DNA of 64,000 nt, from contig NZ_JBEPTL010000013.1 of the NCBI RefSeq assembly GCF_040549465.1, forward strand, positions 42,796-106,795, given 5' to 3'. The notes under the pieces were generated by a model. The model saw only the letters and a list, made by a program, of their open reading frames with translations, had not been told where the DNA came from and searched no databases. Below are positions 52,427 to 60,908 of this stretch, in pieces. The first letter of the stretch is position 1, and each line of letters starts with the position of its first letter. Source of the DNA: Lacisediminihabitans sp040549465 (GTDB lineage: Bacteria; Actinomycetota; Actinomycetes; Actinomycetales; Microbacteriaceae). Position numbers and translations under genes: made by a program.

Positions 52427-53156
52427 GTCGACCGGCCGGCGTGGCGAGAATGCCGTTGAGCAGCACCCGGAGCTTCCACGCGTCGCGCTCATCACCGCTC
52501 CCGGCCATGATCTCATCGTGCATGCCGGCGATCAGAGGGTAGCGTTCGGCGGGAAGTGCGGCGAAGAACTCGGATGCCTCGCTCACCACGTCGTGCTCGT
52601 TGGAGGAGCGCGCGATGTAGGAGGCAAGCTCGGCTCCCGCGGCCGTGGCGTGCATGTAGAGCAGATCGGTGCTCCAGGAAATGGTGCGGTCATCGAGGCC
52701 GCCTTCCCGCAGCAGGCCGATCAGGTCGTTGAAGATCAGCAGCACCTTGTCGGTGCGTGGGATCGTGCCGAGTGCCACCAGGGCCAGGCCCTCGTGAGAG
52801 GCGGTCGCGTGCACGATCGCCTCGATCAAGGCCTCGACTCGCTCTCGCCAGGTGCCGGCCAGGTGCGCCGTCCTTGGCACCGAACCCATGGCCTCGTCCA
52901 GCATCGCGAGAAGCAGGTCGTCGCGGTTCTTCACGTAGACGTAAAGCGAAGCGGCGCCGGTGTCAAGTTCCTGTGCGACCCGACGCATGGTGAGTTCTAC
53001 GATGCCGGACCGATCGAGAATGGCGAGCCCCGCCTGCACGATCGCTGCGCGGCTGAGCGGTGCCTTGGCTGGCCGATCGCGGCGACTGCGCGGTTCAGCA
53101 GCGGGCGGTTCAGCTGGTGGCGGTTCTGGAGCTGGCGGTTTAGGGAGGGTCGGCAC
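52422..53156 (-). CDS. TetR family regulator of the adjacent MFS exporter
   Basis: 244 residues if started at GTG 53156; the open frame begins at GTG 53192, which lies inside the operator, and a leaderless message from there is possible. A Pro-rich leader (PTLPKPPAPEPPPAEPP) precedes the HTH (AAIVQAGLAILDRSGIVELTMRRVAQELDTGAASLYVYVKNRDDLLLAML). The C-terminal domain resembles TetR_C of drug-responsive members. Operators with ACGAAC half-sites fill the spacer to the divergent MFS gene. It reads into the dnaK promoter region, so read-through could affect dnaK. Confidence 0.85.
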   Translation of the reverse strand: MPTLPKPPAPEPPPAEPPAAEPRSRRDRPAKAPLSRAAIVQAGLAILDRSGIVELTMRRVAQELDTGAASLYVYVKNRDDLLLAMLDEAMGSVPRTAHLAGTWRERVEALIEAIVHATASHEGLALVALGTIPRTDKVLLIFNDLIGLLREGGLDDRTISWSTDLLYMHATAAGAELASYIARSSNEHDVVSEASEFFAALPAERYPLIAGMHDEIMAGSGDERDAWKLRVLLNGILATPAGRP

Positions 53157-53189
53157 CCTCTCATCATAGTGATAACGAACAACGTTTGA

Positions 53190-53234
53190 CACGAACGGTG
53201 TTCGTGATTTATGGTATCAACGAACGTTGTTCGT
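53190..53234. promoter_or_regulatory. Two palindromic TetR operators and an extra half-site
   Basis: CACGAAC-GGT-GTTCGTG (53190-53206) and ACGAAC-GTT-GTTCGT (53220-53234) are centred 29 bases apart. A third ACGAAC half-site is at 53175-53180. They separate the divergent tetR and MFS genes, and should control both. Confidence 0.8.
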
Positions 53235-53273
53235 GATGACGTTCACTCCGCCATCAAGAGAAGGTCCATCCCC

Positions 53274-54695
53274 ATGTCCACTACCGAAGCGGCCTCTGCG
53301 GCCATCACCGTGAGCAGCACCCGCCGGTGGCTCATCCTCGCCATTGTGCTCATCGCGGATGTGCTCGACCTTCTAGACTCCACGATCACAACGATCGCGG
53401 CTCCGACAATCGCACGCGAGCTCGGTGGCGGCAACGCGCTCGTGCAGTGGCTCGGTGCGAGTTATGCTCTCGCGCTCGGCGTACTTCTCGTGGTCGGCGG
53501 TCGGCTCGGCGACAGGTTCGGTCGCCGACGCATCTTCCTTATCGGCATCGTCGGCTTCACCGCGGCATCCGTAGCCTGTGGCCTCAGCTGGAGCCCGGAG
53601 TCGATCATTGTCGCGCGACTGTTGCAGGGGGCGTTCGGTGCCGTGCTCATTCCGCAGGGCTTCGGCATCCTCGGATCGGTTTTCTCGCGCGACCAGATCG
53701 GTAAGGCGTTCAGTCTGTTCGGGCCGGTCATGGGAATCTCCGCGGTCGGCGGTCCCATCCTGGCCGGGTTTATCATCCAGGCAAACCTGTTCGGCCTCGG
53801 CTGGCGCCCCATGTTCCTGGTCAACCTTGTACTCGGCGCGATCGGCATCGTCGCCGCATTCGCGCTGCTGCCGAAGGACTCCGGCGACCGGGCCGTGTCT
53901 ATCGACGGCATCGGATCGGGTCTGCTCGCCGGCACGATGCTCGGTCTGCTGTACGGGCTCATCGCCGGCTCCACCGACGGCTGGAACGCGTTCGCGATCG
54001 TCTCGGTCATGCTCGGGCTGGTTTTCTTCGCGCTGTTCGTGATCCGTCAGCGTACGGCCGCGATGCCCCTCATCGAACCGAGCCTGTTCCGCAACCGCGG
54101 CTTCACCTCTGGGCTACTGGTCGGGCTCGCCTACTTCGCCGCGATCGCCGGACTCGTGTACGCGTTCTCCCTGTTCCTGCAGGGCGCAATGCACTACTCG
54201 GCCTTCGACGCATCGCTCGGCCTCGCACCGATCTCGGTCGGCATCATCGTTGCCTCGTTCGCTGGCTTCGCGCTGATCGGCCGGCTCGGCCGCCGACTCA
54301 TCGTCATCGGCCTCTCGGTGACTCTCGTCGGCGTCGGCTGGTTCCTGGTGCTCGTACTCGCCTTCGGCAGCGCCATCGTGCCGGCCGCGCTGATCGCCCC
54401 CATCTTCGTGATCGGCCTCGGCATGGGGGCATGCTTCGGGTCGATCTACGATGTCGCGATCGGCGACATCACTCCGAGTGAGGCCGGCAGCGCGAGCGGC
54501 TCGCTCTCCGCGGTGCAGCAGCTCGCCAACGCGATCGGCGCGGCGGTCGTCACAACGCTCTACTTCCAGCTACGCGCCAGCTCCGGCGCCGACCACGCGA
54601 TGGTCGTGGCGCTCGCGGTCGTCGGGGTGCTCGTGGCGCTCTGCTTCACCCTGGTCGGGATAATGCCGAAAAAGGCTCAGCCGGAGAACCATTAG
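53274..54695 (+). CDS. DHA2-type MFS exporter
   Basis: 473 residues from ATG 53274, preceded by AGAGAAGG; an in-frame start at 53211 lies in the operator. WLILAIVLIADVLDLLDSTITTIAAPTIARELGG is the helix 1 motif D1 region. GGRLGDRFGRRRIFLIGI is motif A. About 13-14 membrane segments are visible, with TPSEAGSASGSLSAVQQLANAIGAAV late in the sequence. Probably a drug efflux pump under the divergent TetR. No partner gene follows. Confidence 0.9.
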   Translation: MSTTEAASAAITVSSTRRWLILAIVLIADVLDLLDSTITTIAAPTIARELGGGNALVQWLGASYALALGVLLVVGGRLGDRFGRRRIFLIGIVGFTAASVACGLSWSPESIIVARLLQGAFGAVLIPQGFGILGSVFSRDQIGKAFSLFGPVMGISAVGGPILAGFIIQANLFGLGWRPMFLVNLVLGAIGIVAAFALLPKDSGDRAVSIDGIGSGLLAGTMLGLLYGLIAGSTDGWNAFAIVSVMLGLVFFALFVIRQRTAAMPLIEPSLFRNRGFTSGLLVGLAYFAAIAGLVYAFSLFLQGAMHYSAFDASLGLAPISVGIIVASFAGFALIGRLGRRLIVIGLSVTLVGVGWFLVLVLAFGSAIVPAALIAPIFVIGLGMGACFGSIYDVAIGDITPSEAGSASGSLSAVQQLANAIGAAVVTTLYFQLRASSGADHAMVVALAVVGVLVALCFTLVGIMPKKAQPENH

Positions 54696-55566
54696 CAGTC
54701 AGAGACCAATAGGTCGGCCCAAATCGCCGCTCGATCGTGTCACCGCCCTTCGTCGACTCGAACATCAACGGGACATCGTCGGTCGGCGCGATGTTCCACG
54801 ACGGGTCCATTCAGGCCGCCAGTTCTCCGGTGACTTGCCGGTGACCTGCACGAACTCTGAATCGCCTGGGTTTCGTTCGTAGTTGCTTGCTGTCTGGCTT
54901 TTGTCGGCTGGGTGATTCTTGGTTGGCGTCATACGCTTGCTCGACTTCGATCGGGGTGCCCATGTCAAGCTCCCCGTGGAGGCGCTGGATGATCCAGCGC
55001 CACTCGCTGACCACTAATAATCGTTAAACGCCCGGTCTCTGGGTGCCGAGTAAGTGATGTTCACAAGCTGCTCGATACTGCTGTCCAAAACTGTCCAGAA
55101 TCAAATGTGCTGAAAGCTCGTCGTTTCGGTAAGGGGTTCCTGACACCGTTTTCGGCGTTTGGCTGCAGAACCGTCACCGGCGGCACTTGGTGTCCGCAAG
55201 CCGAACCTCAACCGGTGCTTCAGGTTCTGGCATTCGGGACTGCTGTGGACTCTCCCGCATCTGACCGTTAGTCGATTCGCGACTCAGGCGCTTGCGAGGC
55301 GGCAACGTCGGCAGTCATCTCGGGTGGTAAGTGCAACCAATGAAGCGACCAGGTGCCTGAAACTGCGACGATCTGCGGCCGGCACTTCACCGTGATCCCC
55401 GAAAGCAGATTTGAGGGCACATTTGGACTTCGAGCGGTGCCCGTAGCCGGAACCTTCACCGGGGCGCCTTAACATTCCCAGAAGTAGCTCCCAACTGCGG
55501 AAACACTTGTGTTGGACACGGGGAGACTCATCGCTGAAAATTCACCATTGTGAGAAGCTGACCGTG
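54696..55566. other. Long spacer with no supported intact gene
   Basis: 871 bases between the MFS gene and a lipoprotein gene. Codon bias is lost and GC is visibly lower. It holds an IS3-type transposase tail (minus strand, to 55014) and two short frames (near 55159-55395 plus and 55268-55459 minus) without family resemblance or ribosome sites. CTGTCCA is repeated near 55080-55095. It looks like the decayed edge of a mobile element. Confidence 0.6.
54811..55014 (-). pseudogene. Remnant of an IS3-family transposase C-terminus
   Basis: The reading begins MVSEWRWIIQRLHGELD, then MGTPIEVEQAYDANQE. This is the pattern of the end of IS3-type OrfB integrases (RLHxxLG...TPxEVExAYYA), about 30 matching residues, followed by unrelated sequence. 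The catalytic DDE core is absent on either side. It marks an old insertion. Confidence 0.45.
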
Positions 55567-56109
55567 ATGACGATGTTCAGTGCGCAGCGGAAAGCAGCCC
55601 TGGTTTGCGCTCTTGTGCTGACGGGGGCGCTGGCTGGTTGCAGTACGGGATATCACGGTCACGACAGCGGCATCGATGGCGTTCTCTGGCGACAGGTCGC
55701 CAGTTTCGAAGATCCTCTGTCTCCCAATCTCTTCGATTCGCACGCGAATGAACCGGGAGCGTACCTCGATGCTCTCGGTATCGCGGATTGGGACGGCACA
55801 GCAGCCTCGGTAGCGCACCTCGGACTCGAAGACGGCGGAGTCGCCCTCTACGACATCACCTCGACCGACGCGGCGGTGGAGCTCTCGGTGTTCATCAGCT
55901 CTGGATCTCGATCCGACGGTCTGACCGACGAGGGCCACGACTACAAGGGCCCGAGCGCGGTGATCACCTGTTACGGAATCAACGCGCACTTTCGCCCCGG
56001 AGCGACACCACTGGTGGATCGGATCATTTTCGATAAGTGCCCAGCAGCTCTGGTGAAGACGGCGCCAAAGGACGCGGCGTTCGCCAGCGGGGAAGTATTC
56101 GACGGATAG
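55567..56109 (+). CDS. Orphan lipoprotein of unknown function
   Basis: 180 residues from ATG 55567. Lipoprotein signal: basic start, ALVCALVLTGALAGC lipobox with Cys25. The mature part is acidic with no family I recognise: GVLWRQVASFEDPLSPNLFDSHANEPGAYLDALG, GGVALYDITSTDAAVELSVFISSGSRSDG, VITCYGINAHFRPG and FDKCPAALVKTAP, with two conserved-looking cysteines that may form a disulfide. GAGAAG lies 10 bases ahead. No co-directional partner lies within 300 bases. Confidence 0.6.
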   Translation: MTMFSAQRKAALVCALVLTGALAGCSTGYHGHDSGIDGVLWRQVASFEDPLSPNLFDSHANEPGAYLDALGIADWDGTAASVAHLGLEDGGVALYDITSTDAAVELSVFISSGSRSDGLTDEGHDYKGPSAVITCYGINAHFRPGATPLVDRIIFDKCPAALVKTAPKDAAFASGEVFDG

Positions 56110-56304
56110 TTCGACAAGAGCGACTATGGCAGCGTTGTTGGGATCCACCAATCCGAACTATGTACGCCGAGGGACCATGCCAGGGCTGCCCGCAAGCGGA
56201 ACGCTCTGCGTGCAGCAGTAACCGTCGGGGCCGCTCATCGTTGCCGTGGTACCTGTGGCGGCGGCGTTGATCCTCGAAGCAGTGATTGTTCACGCTTGGA
56301 CGCG

Positions 56305-56715
56305 TCAGGCTCCGCCAGCCTTCGTGAGGAGGCGCAGGAGCTCGGTGCGCTCCGGGGCGGTGAGGGCGCCGACCGTCTCGTCGAGCACGTCGTCGAGTAC
56401 GTCGGCGCCCGCCGTCCTTGCCTTCTCGCCGCCGTCGGTGAGCCGGTGCTGCACGATCCGGCCGGGGCCGGCCTCTCGCCGGAGCAGACAGCGGTCGACC
56501 ATGCGTTTTGCAAGCTCACCCATCGCCTGATCGGTCTGGAACGTCAGCTCCGCTAGCCGGTGCAGCGACGCGTCGGGCTCGACTGAGAGATGCCGCAAGA
56601 CGTCCCACTGCACAAGGGAGAGGCCGACCGGCACGAGCCGCCGATTGCCTTCCCGGTGATGTCGCCACTGCAGCCGTTTCACCGCGAGACCGATGTCCTT
56701 GAGCGAAGCCGTCAT
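56305..56715 (-). CDS. MarR family regulator
   Basis: 136 residues. Winged HTH: LVPVGLSLVQWDVLRHLSVEPDASLHRLAELTFQTDQAMGELAKRMVDRCLLRREAGPGRIVQHRLTDGGEKA. The N- and C-terminal helices form the dimer part. It is divergent from the alpha/beta-hydrolase gene, 57 bases apart, with a strong palindrome between. It should repress that gene and itself and be released by a small phenolic or oxidant ligand, as usual for MarR. Confidence 0.88.
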   Translation of the reverse strand: MTASLKDIGLAVKRLQWRHHREGNRRLVPVGLSLVQWDVLRHLSVEPDASLHRLAELTFQTDQAMGELAKRMVDRCLLRREAGPGRIVQHRLTDGGEKARTAGADVLDDVLDETVGALTAPERTELLRLLTKAGGA

Positions 56716-56727
56716 ACTCAGACCATA

Positions 56728-56771
56728 TCAGGAACCTTGCTTAAATACGGACCCTTGTATAAGGTTCCTGA
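56728..56771. promoter_or_regulatory. MarR operator: 11-bp inverted repeat
   Basis: TCAGGAACCTT (56728-56738) and AAGGTTCCTGA (56761-56771) are exact complements with 22 bases between. They lie 12 bases from the marR start and 1 base from the hydrolase ATG. The right arm overlaps the hydrolase ribosome-site position, so binding could block both genes. Confidence 0.8.
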
Positions 56772-56772
56772 T

Positions 56773-57573
56773 ATGACGAACGCAAACAGTCCCGCAACTC
56801 CCGAGCAGCGCACCATCACCGTTGACGTCGATGGTCTCCCCATCACAGCGACCCGTGTCGGCGCTGGGCGCCCCGTGCTTCTCCTGCACGGCGGAGGAGG
56901 ACCCATGACCGTGCTGCCATGGGCTGCAGGATTCGCCGCAGCGCGGAACGCCGAGGTGATCGTGCCCGTGCACCCGGGATTCAACGGCACGCCCCGACCC
57001 GAGTCACTCCACTCTCCCCGTGGTCTGGCCGAGCTCTACCTCCAGATGCTCGACGCGCTCGAGCTCGAGGAAGTCACGGTTGTCGGCAACTCGATCGGCG
57101 GATGGATCGCGGTGGAGATCGCCGCGCTAGGCTCCTCCCGAGTATCCGGAGTCGTACTCGTCGACGCCGTCGGTCTCAGCGTTCCAGGCCACCCCTACCC
57201 TGATTTCTTCTCCCTGACACCAGCAGAGATCGCTATGCGGACTTACCACGACCCCGAACGGTTCGGCGTGGACCCGTCACAACTCCCGCCCGAGATCCAG
57301 GCCGCGATGGCAGGCAACCGGGCCACCCTGGCGGTGTACGGCGGCGACATGGCCGATCCGACGCTCGCGAGCCGGCTACCGAGCATCCGTGTCCGCGTGC
57401 TCGTCGTGTGGGGAGCCGCCGACCGCATCGGAGACCCCGAGGTTGGCGCAGCCTACGCGCAGCAGATTCCCGGAGCGCGTCTCGAGATCATTTCCGACGC
57501 GGGCCACCTCCCGCAGATCGAGACCCCGACTCGCCTCACCGAGCTCGTTGGATCGTTCTCCGACCCCCGCTAG
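56773..57573 (+). CDS. Alpha/beta-fold hydrolase, MarR-linked
   Basis: 266 residues from ATG 56773; the frame open to 56590 runs through marR and the operator. Complete catalytic triad: VVGNSIGGW with Ser107, VVWGAADRIG with Asp217, and SDAGHLPQIE with His245; oxyanion LLLHGGGGP. General esterase or C-C hydrolase type. Control by the divergent MarR protein is likely. It contrasts with the 18.1-kb protein, where the nucleophile is lost. Confidence 0.88.
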   Translation: MTNANSPATPEQRTITVDVDGLPITATRVGAGRPVLLLHGGGGPMTVLPWAAGFAAARNAEVIVPVHPGFNGTPRPESLHSPRGLAELYLQMLDALELEEVTVVGNSIGGWIAVEIAALGSSRVSGVVLVDAVGLSVPGHPYPDFFSLTPAEIAMRTYHDPERFGVDPSQLPPEIQAAMAGNRATLAVYGGDMADPTLASRLPSIRVRVLVVWGAADRIGDPEVGAAYAQQIPGARLEIISDAGHLPQIETPTRLTELVGSFSDPR

Positions 57574-57889
57574 ATCCGCGATCAGCGAACGACCACAGGT
57601 AGCGGGACCGCGACGCCGGCGAGAGTCACGCCCGCACCGCTGGTGACGCCCCATCATCCGCTGACCTCCCACGTAGACGACCCCCAGACCAGATACTGCT
57701 CACGTTTCCCTACAGTGGAACGGCTGGCGACACCAACGCAGACTGCAGCGCTCCAGGTCGGTGAGCAGGCCCAGCTGCTCGGGTTCCGATTCGAGGGTTC
57801 GGCGGGTGGCGTGCGAGCCGGAATGGCCAGTACCGCACCAGTGACGAAATACGCGCACACTGCTGCCTCGCGAGGCTCTTCTTTTTGGC
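57574..57889. other. Spacer between hydrolase and azoreductase genes
   Basis: 316 bases. No frame on either strand has actinobacterial codon bias. GCCTCGCGAGGC (57864-57875), followed by TCTTCTTTTTGG, is a possible plus-strand terminator. Otherwise I see nothing. Confidence 0.5.
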
Positions 57890-58545
57890 TTAGGCCGCCT
57901 TGCGGGCCCCGCGCTCAGCGAGCTTGCGCCCTTCGGCCTCTGCTGCGCGCGCTGCCTCGATGCGCATCTCGTCGGCCATGTCCTTGAATGCGTCGAGGGC
58001 GGGGTTTACCCCGACCAAAGTGAACCGGCGGTGGACGGGGCGAGGTCGAGCCCAAGGACGTCAACGAGGACGCGTTGCAGCCATGAAGAGGAGTGGTCCC
58101 ATCCTTCCTTCGGCGTCCCGGGAGCGTAGTTGCCGCCGGTGACGGTGACCAGCAGGGCGGGTCGGTCTCGTAGTTCGGGGCCGCCTTTGTTTATGCGGGG
58201 CTCGGTGTAGAGGATGTCGAACCAGGTTTTGATGTGCTGGGAGACGCCGTAGTTGTAGAGCGGCACGGCGAACAGGAAGGCGTCAGCCGCGATCAGTTCA
58301 TCGGCGAGTGTGGTGGCAAGTTCGACGGCGGCTTGTTGGGCAGGGGTGCGGGCGTCTTCGGGGAGTTGCTGCCCGACGACGGCGTCTGCCCACGCGGTGG
58401 CGGGGAGTGGGTTTGTGCCGATGTGGCGGCGGATCACCGACTCGCCCGGGTGTGCGGCGGTCCATTCGGCTTCGACGATGTCGGCGAGTTCGCGGCTCAC
58501 GGATTGGTCGGGGAAAATGCTCGCGTCTACGCGGAAGAGGGTCAT
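57890..58545 (-). pseudogene. FMN-dependent NADH-azoreductase, frameshifted near the C-terminus
   Basis: Flavodoxin-fold reductase. The frame from ATG 58545 (TLFRVDASIFPDQSVSRELADIVEAEW, FLFAVPLYNYGVSQHIKTWFDILY) stops early at 58006 after 179 residues, ending SLWSG. The missing end is in another frame: RRFTLVGVNPALDAFKDMADE, then a Glu/Ala/Arg-rich helix to TAA 57890. A single missing base near 58045 restores about 218 residues, the family's length. Real mutation or sequencing error cannot be separated here. The truncated part lacks the last strand and helix of the fold. Confidence 0.75.
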
Positions 58546-58599
58546 GGTGGATTTCTTAGTTTGTTTGATTGTTGATGGGTTTGTTCGAAAGTTGGACGT

Positions 58600-58634
58600 C
58601 GTATGCGGGCGGTGATCATTGCCGCCCGCATACG
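58600..58634 (-). terminator. 13-bp hairpin after the SDR gene
   Basis: CGTATGCGGGCGG (58600-58612) and CCGCCCGCATACG (58622-58634) pair perfectly around a 9-base loop. It begins 2 bases beyond the SDR stop on the minus strand, so a terminator isolating it from the azoreductase gene is likely. Confidence 0.75.
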
Positions 58635-58635
58635 T

Positions 58636-59369
58636 TCAGATCACGGTCGCGCCGCCGTCGGCGACGAGTTCCATGCCGTTGACATAGCTGGAGTCGTCCG
58701 AGGCGAGGAACAGCGCGACCGCGGCGATCTCTTCAGGGCGACCCATTTCCCGTCGCGGGATCACGGACTCGAATGCCGCCTTCATCTCCGGGTCCAACAC
58801 AGACTCCATCATCGGGGACGTAACCGAGCCGGGGGTCAGCACGTTCACCCGGATCTTCCGGTCTCTTAGCTCGGACACCCATACCCGGGCGAGGGCGGGC
58901 AGCGCGGCCTTGCTCGCTGCGTACACGCTCCAATCCGGGTGGCCGCGCAGCGATGCGTTGGACCCGGTCATGAAGATGGACCTCCGTCGTTGAAAAGGGG
59001 TAGCGCTTTCTGGACGGTAAATAGGGTGCCGCGGACATTCAGCGAGAAGGTTGCGTCGAACTGCTCCTCGGTGATCGCGCCGAGCTTGCTTTGCGCGCCT
59101 CCACCAGCACTCGCCCACAGTACGTCGATCGAGTCCTTTTCTTGCTTGACCGTCTCGAATAAACGGTCCAGATCGTCGAGGTTGGTCGAGTCGGCCTGCA
59201 CGCCGGTCACGTTCCGGCCGATCTGCTTGACGGCTTCGTCCACCGCGTCCTGCCGCCGGCCCGTAATGAAGACGTGAGCTCCTTCGTCAACGAACAACTT
59301 GGCGCCGGCCAGAGCCATGCCACTTGTCGCGCCGGTGATTACCGCGACCTTGCCATCGAGCTTTCCCAT
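58636..59369 (-). pseudogene. SDR family oxidoreductase with a mid-gene frameshift
   Basis: Starts ATG 59369 (KLDGKVAVITGATSGMALAGAKLF; TGxxxGxx motif with GMA). It passes FITGRRQDAVDEAVKQIG and ALPLFNDGG, then goes out of frame near 58983. The other frame continues SIFMTGSNASLRGHPDWSVYAASKAAL with the catalytic YxxxK, and ends SSYVNGMELVADGGATVI at 58636. One inserted T after GGAGG restores a normal 244-residue SDR. Neither half alone is functional: the first lacks the active site, the second the cofactor site. Confidence 0.8.
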
Positions 59370-59371
59370 GA

Positions 59372-59572
59372 TTATGCCTTTCCTGCAGTGTCGACGCCGA
59401 GGAAGAGGTTCCACCCCAAGCCGTTCTGGGCGAGCCCCATTTCGATCAGGCTCGCGCCCTCCAGCCAGTGCGCCATACTGAGATTGCCGACGTCCTGCGG
59501 GCGGTGCCCGAGGCTCGTGATGAACGCTGACACGCTCGCCTTGGACTGTGGGTCGTTGCCGGCCATGAACAC
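59372..59572 (-). pseudogene. C-terminal fragment of an NADPH-dependent F420-reductase-like protein
   Basis: About 66 residues match the end of NAD(P)-binding F420-reductase-like oxidoreductases: VFMAGNDPQSKASVSAFITSLGHRPQDVGNLSMAHWLEGASLIEMGLAQNGLG. The N-terminal Rossmann part (GxGxxG) is missing; an in-frame stop (TGA) lies two codons ahead of the first plausible start. The fragment ends two bases before the SDR start, so the intact ancestors probably formed an operon. Confidence 0.6.
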
Positions 59573-59940
59573 ATCTCACCCTTGCCGGCCTGAACGTGGG
59601 GGCCATGCCCAAGCAGTCAATCTTCCGACTTGACGACGGTTATGAGCGCGCTTACCGCTCGCGCTTCTGCTTCAGCGGTCGATCGAGCTGCGGGACCAGC
59701 TCACGTCTGTCGATCCGTCGGATCCGGCAGCAACACATTTTGTGTGCGCGGGATCCCCCGCGCTCCTCGCCGAGGACCAAGTAGGTCGCTCTCCTATCCG
59801 ACACAGGCTGACCCTACCGATACCAGTCTCGACGCGGCCTTCCACCCCTGATGCGACGAGCTGCAAGCTTTCGGTATCCGCCCACTCGATATGGCGCTAT
59901 TACACCGGTGGGCGTCGGACGCACCTAGGAAAGAGTTGAC
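59573..59940. other. Spacer upstream of the DUF6176-like gene
   Basis: 368 bases. It contains the 33-bp motif at 59811-59843 and a ribosome site AGGAAAGAG before ATG 59941. Short frames here have no recognisable family. The missing N-terminal part of the F420-reductase-like fragment is not found in this stretch on either strand. Confidence 0.5.
59811..59843. promoter_or_regulatory. 33-bp motif, copy 1 (before the DUF6176/NTF2 pair)
   Basis: Core GATACCAGTCTCGAC, flanked by ACCCTACC and GCGGCCTTCC. It matches 26 of 33 positions of the copy at 61742-61774. It ends 97 bases before ATG 59941. Probably a binding site of the MmyB-type regulator encoded at 60.9-61.7 kb. Confidence 0.6.
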
Positions 59941-60279
59941 ATGACAAGCACCGCCTGGACATATGCAATGCCTGAAGATCGGATCCAGGAATTCCGGGAT
60001 CTGATCTCAGATTTGATGAAGGATCTCTCTGGGCTAGCGGCCCGCGCCGACGCCGTTGGCTATAACCGCGAACGGATGTGGCTCCAACATAACGAGGACG
60101 GAAGCGCGGAGTTCATCGTTTACCTCGAGTTCGATGATGGAGTGGATATGACCACGTTTGCGCAGCGATTGTCAGCATATGAGTCCGAATTCACGAAGTG
60201 GTGGAGGCCACGTTATGAGTCCTTCGGCCGTCCGAAATCATTCGGCGAACCTCTTCTCTCCTGGGACAAGGGAGCCTAA
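59941..60279 (+). CDS. DUF6176-like small protein
   Basis: 112 residues, no signal. The pattern AMPEDRIQEFRDLISDLM, NRERMWLQHNEDGSAEFIVYLEFDDG and SEFTKWWRPRYESFG resembles DUF6176 (dimeric alpha/beta-barrel-type) proteins. AGGAAAGAGTTGAC precedes the ATG. Codon use is clearly more AT-rich than in the core genes, and the same holds for the next gene, so recent transfer is likely. It probably forms an operon with the NTF2-like gene 53 bases downstream. Confidence 0.6.
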   Translation: MTSTAWTYAMPEDRIQEFRDLISDLMKDLSGLAARADAVGYNRERMWLQHNEDGSAEFIVYLEFDDGVDMTTFAQRLSAYESEFTKWWRPRYESFGRPKSFGEPLLSWDKGA

Positions 60280-60332
60280 ATGGATTGCGCAACGTTGCCT
60301 AAAACGCCCCCTCGAATGAACAGGAAAGAATC

Positions 60333-60887
60333 ATGACCGACGCTGCAAGAAGTACCACGACCCAAGCCGCGCTCGAACTGGCAGAAGAATTCATTAGAGC
60401 TGTTGAGGCGAAAGACTTTGATGCCGTTGCGCGGACCCTTTCCCCCAACGCCCGTCAGCTCTTCATGCACTCGGGCCGAACGCGGACCGCGGAGGACATC
60501 GCGAACATCGTCTCCAGTCGGAAAAAAGGTTTTTGTGTCGCCGACCTGAAGGGAAAGGCTGACATCATGGACTACTACAGCGCCTTGTTCCGGAAATTCA
60601 CGCCCTTAATATGGCGTAACCACGAGTGGACCGTGTCCGACAAGGGCCAGGTGTTCTTTAGCGGAAACGGCGACATGGCCGTCACCTGGAATCAGAAGCC
60701 GTATAGAAACAACTATGTGACGAGGTTCGACGTCGAGAACGGCCAGATCGTGAAAATGGCGGAATATGCCGACGCCTTCATGTACTCACGGCTCGGCGTG
60801 CGGCCAAACGGCGCAGAATTCAGATCGCTGATTCGGGCAATCGGGCGGATGGTCAACCCTTGGCAGTCAGCCACGTCGGGCAGCTAA
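60333..60887 (+). CDS. NTF2-like / SnoaL-like protein
   Basis: 184 residues with a cone-like alpha+beta NTF2 fold pattern: ALELAEEFIRAVEAKDFDAVARTLSPNARQLFMHSG at the start and YVTRFDVENGQIVKMAEYADAFMYSRLG at the end, the usual ketosteroid-isomerase-like ending. Such proteins are isomerases, cyclases or ligand binders. CAGGAAAGAATC precedes ATG 60333. AT-rich codons as in the preceding gene. Ends 21 bases from the convergent regulator gene. Confidence 0.75.
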   Translation: MTDAARSTTTQAALELAEEFIRAVEAKDFDAVARTLSPNARQLFMHSGRTRTAEDIANIVSSRKKGFCVADLKGKADIMDYYSALFRKFTPLIWRNHEWTVSDKGQVFFSGNGDMAVTWNQKPYRNNYVTRFDVENGQIVKMAEYADAFMYSRLGVRPNGAEFRSLIRAIGRMVNPWQSATSGS

Positions 60888-60908
60888 CGCCTTCCTGGAG
60901 GCGCTGAC

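Noticed and set aside
58600..58634. Operator for the azoreductase gene
   Set aside because: The stem directly follows the SDR stop on the transcribed strand and has terminator shape, so termination is simpler.
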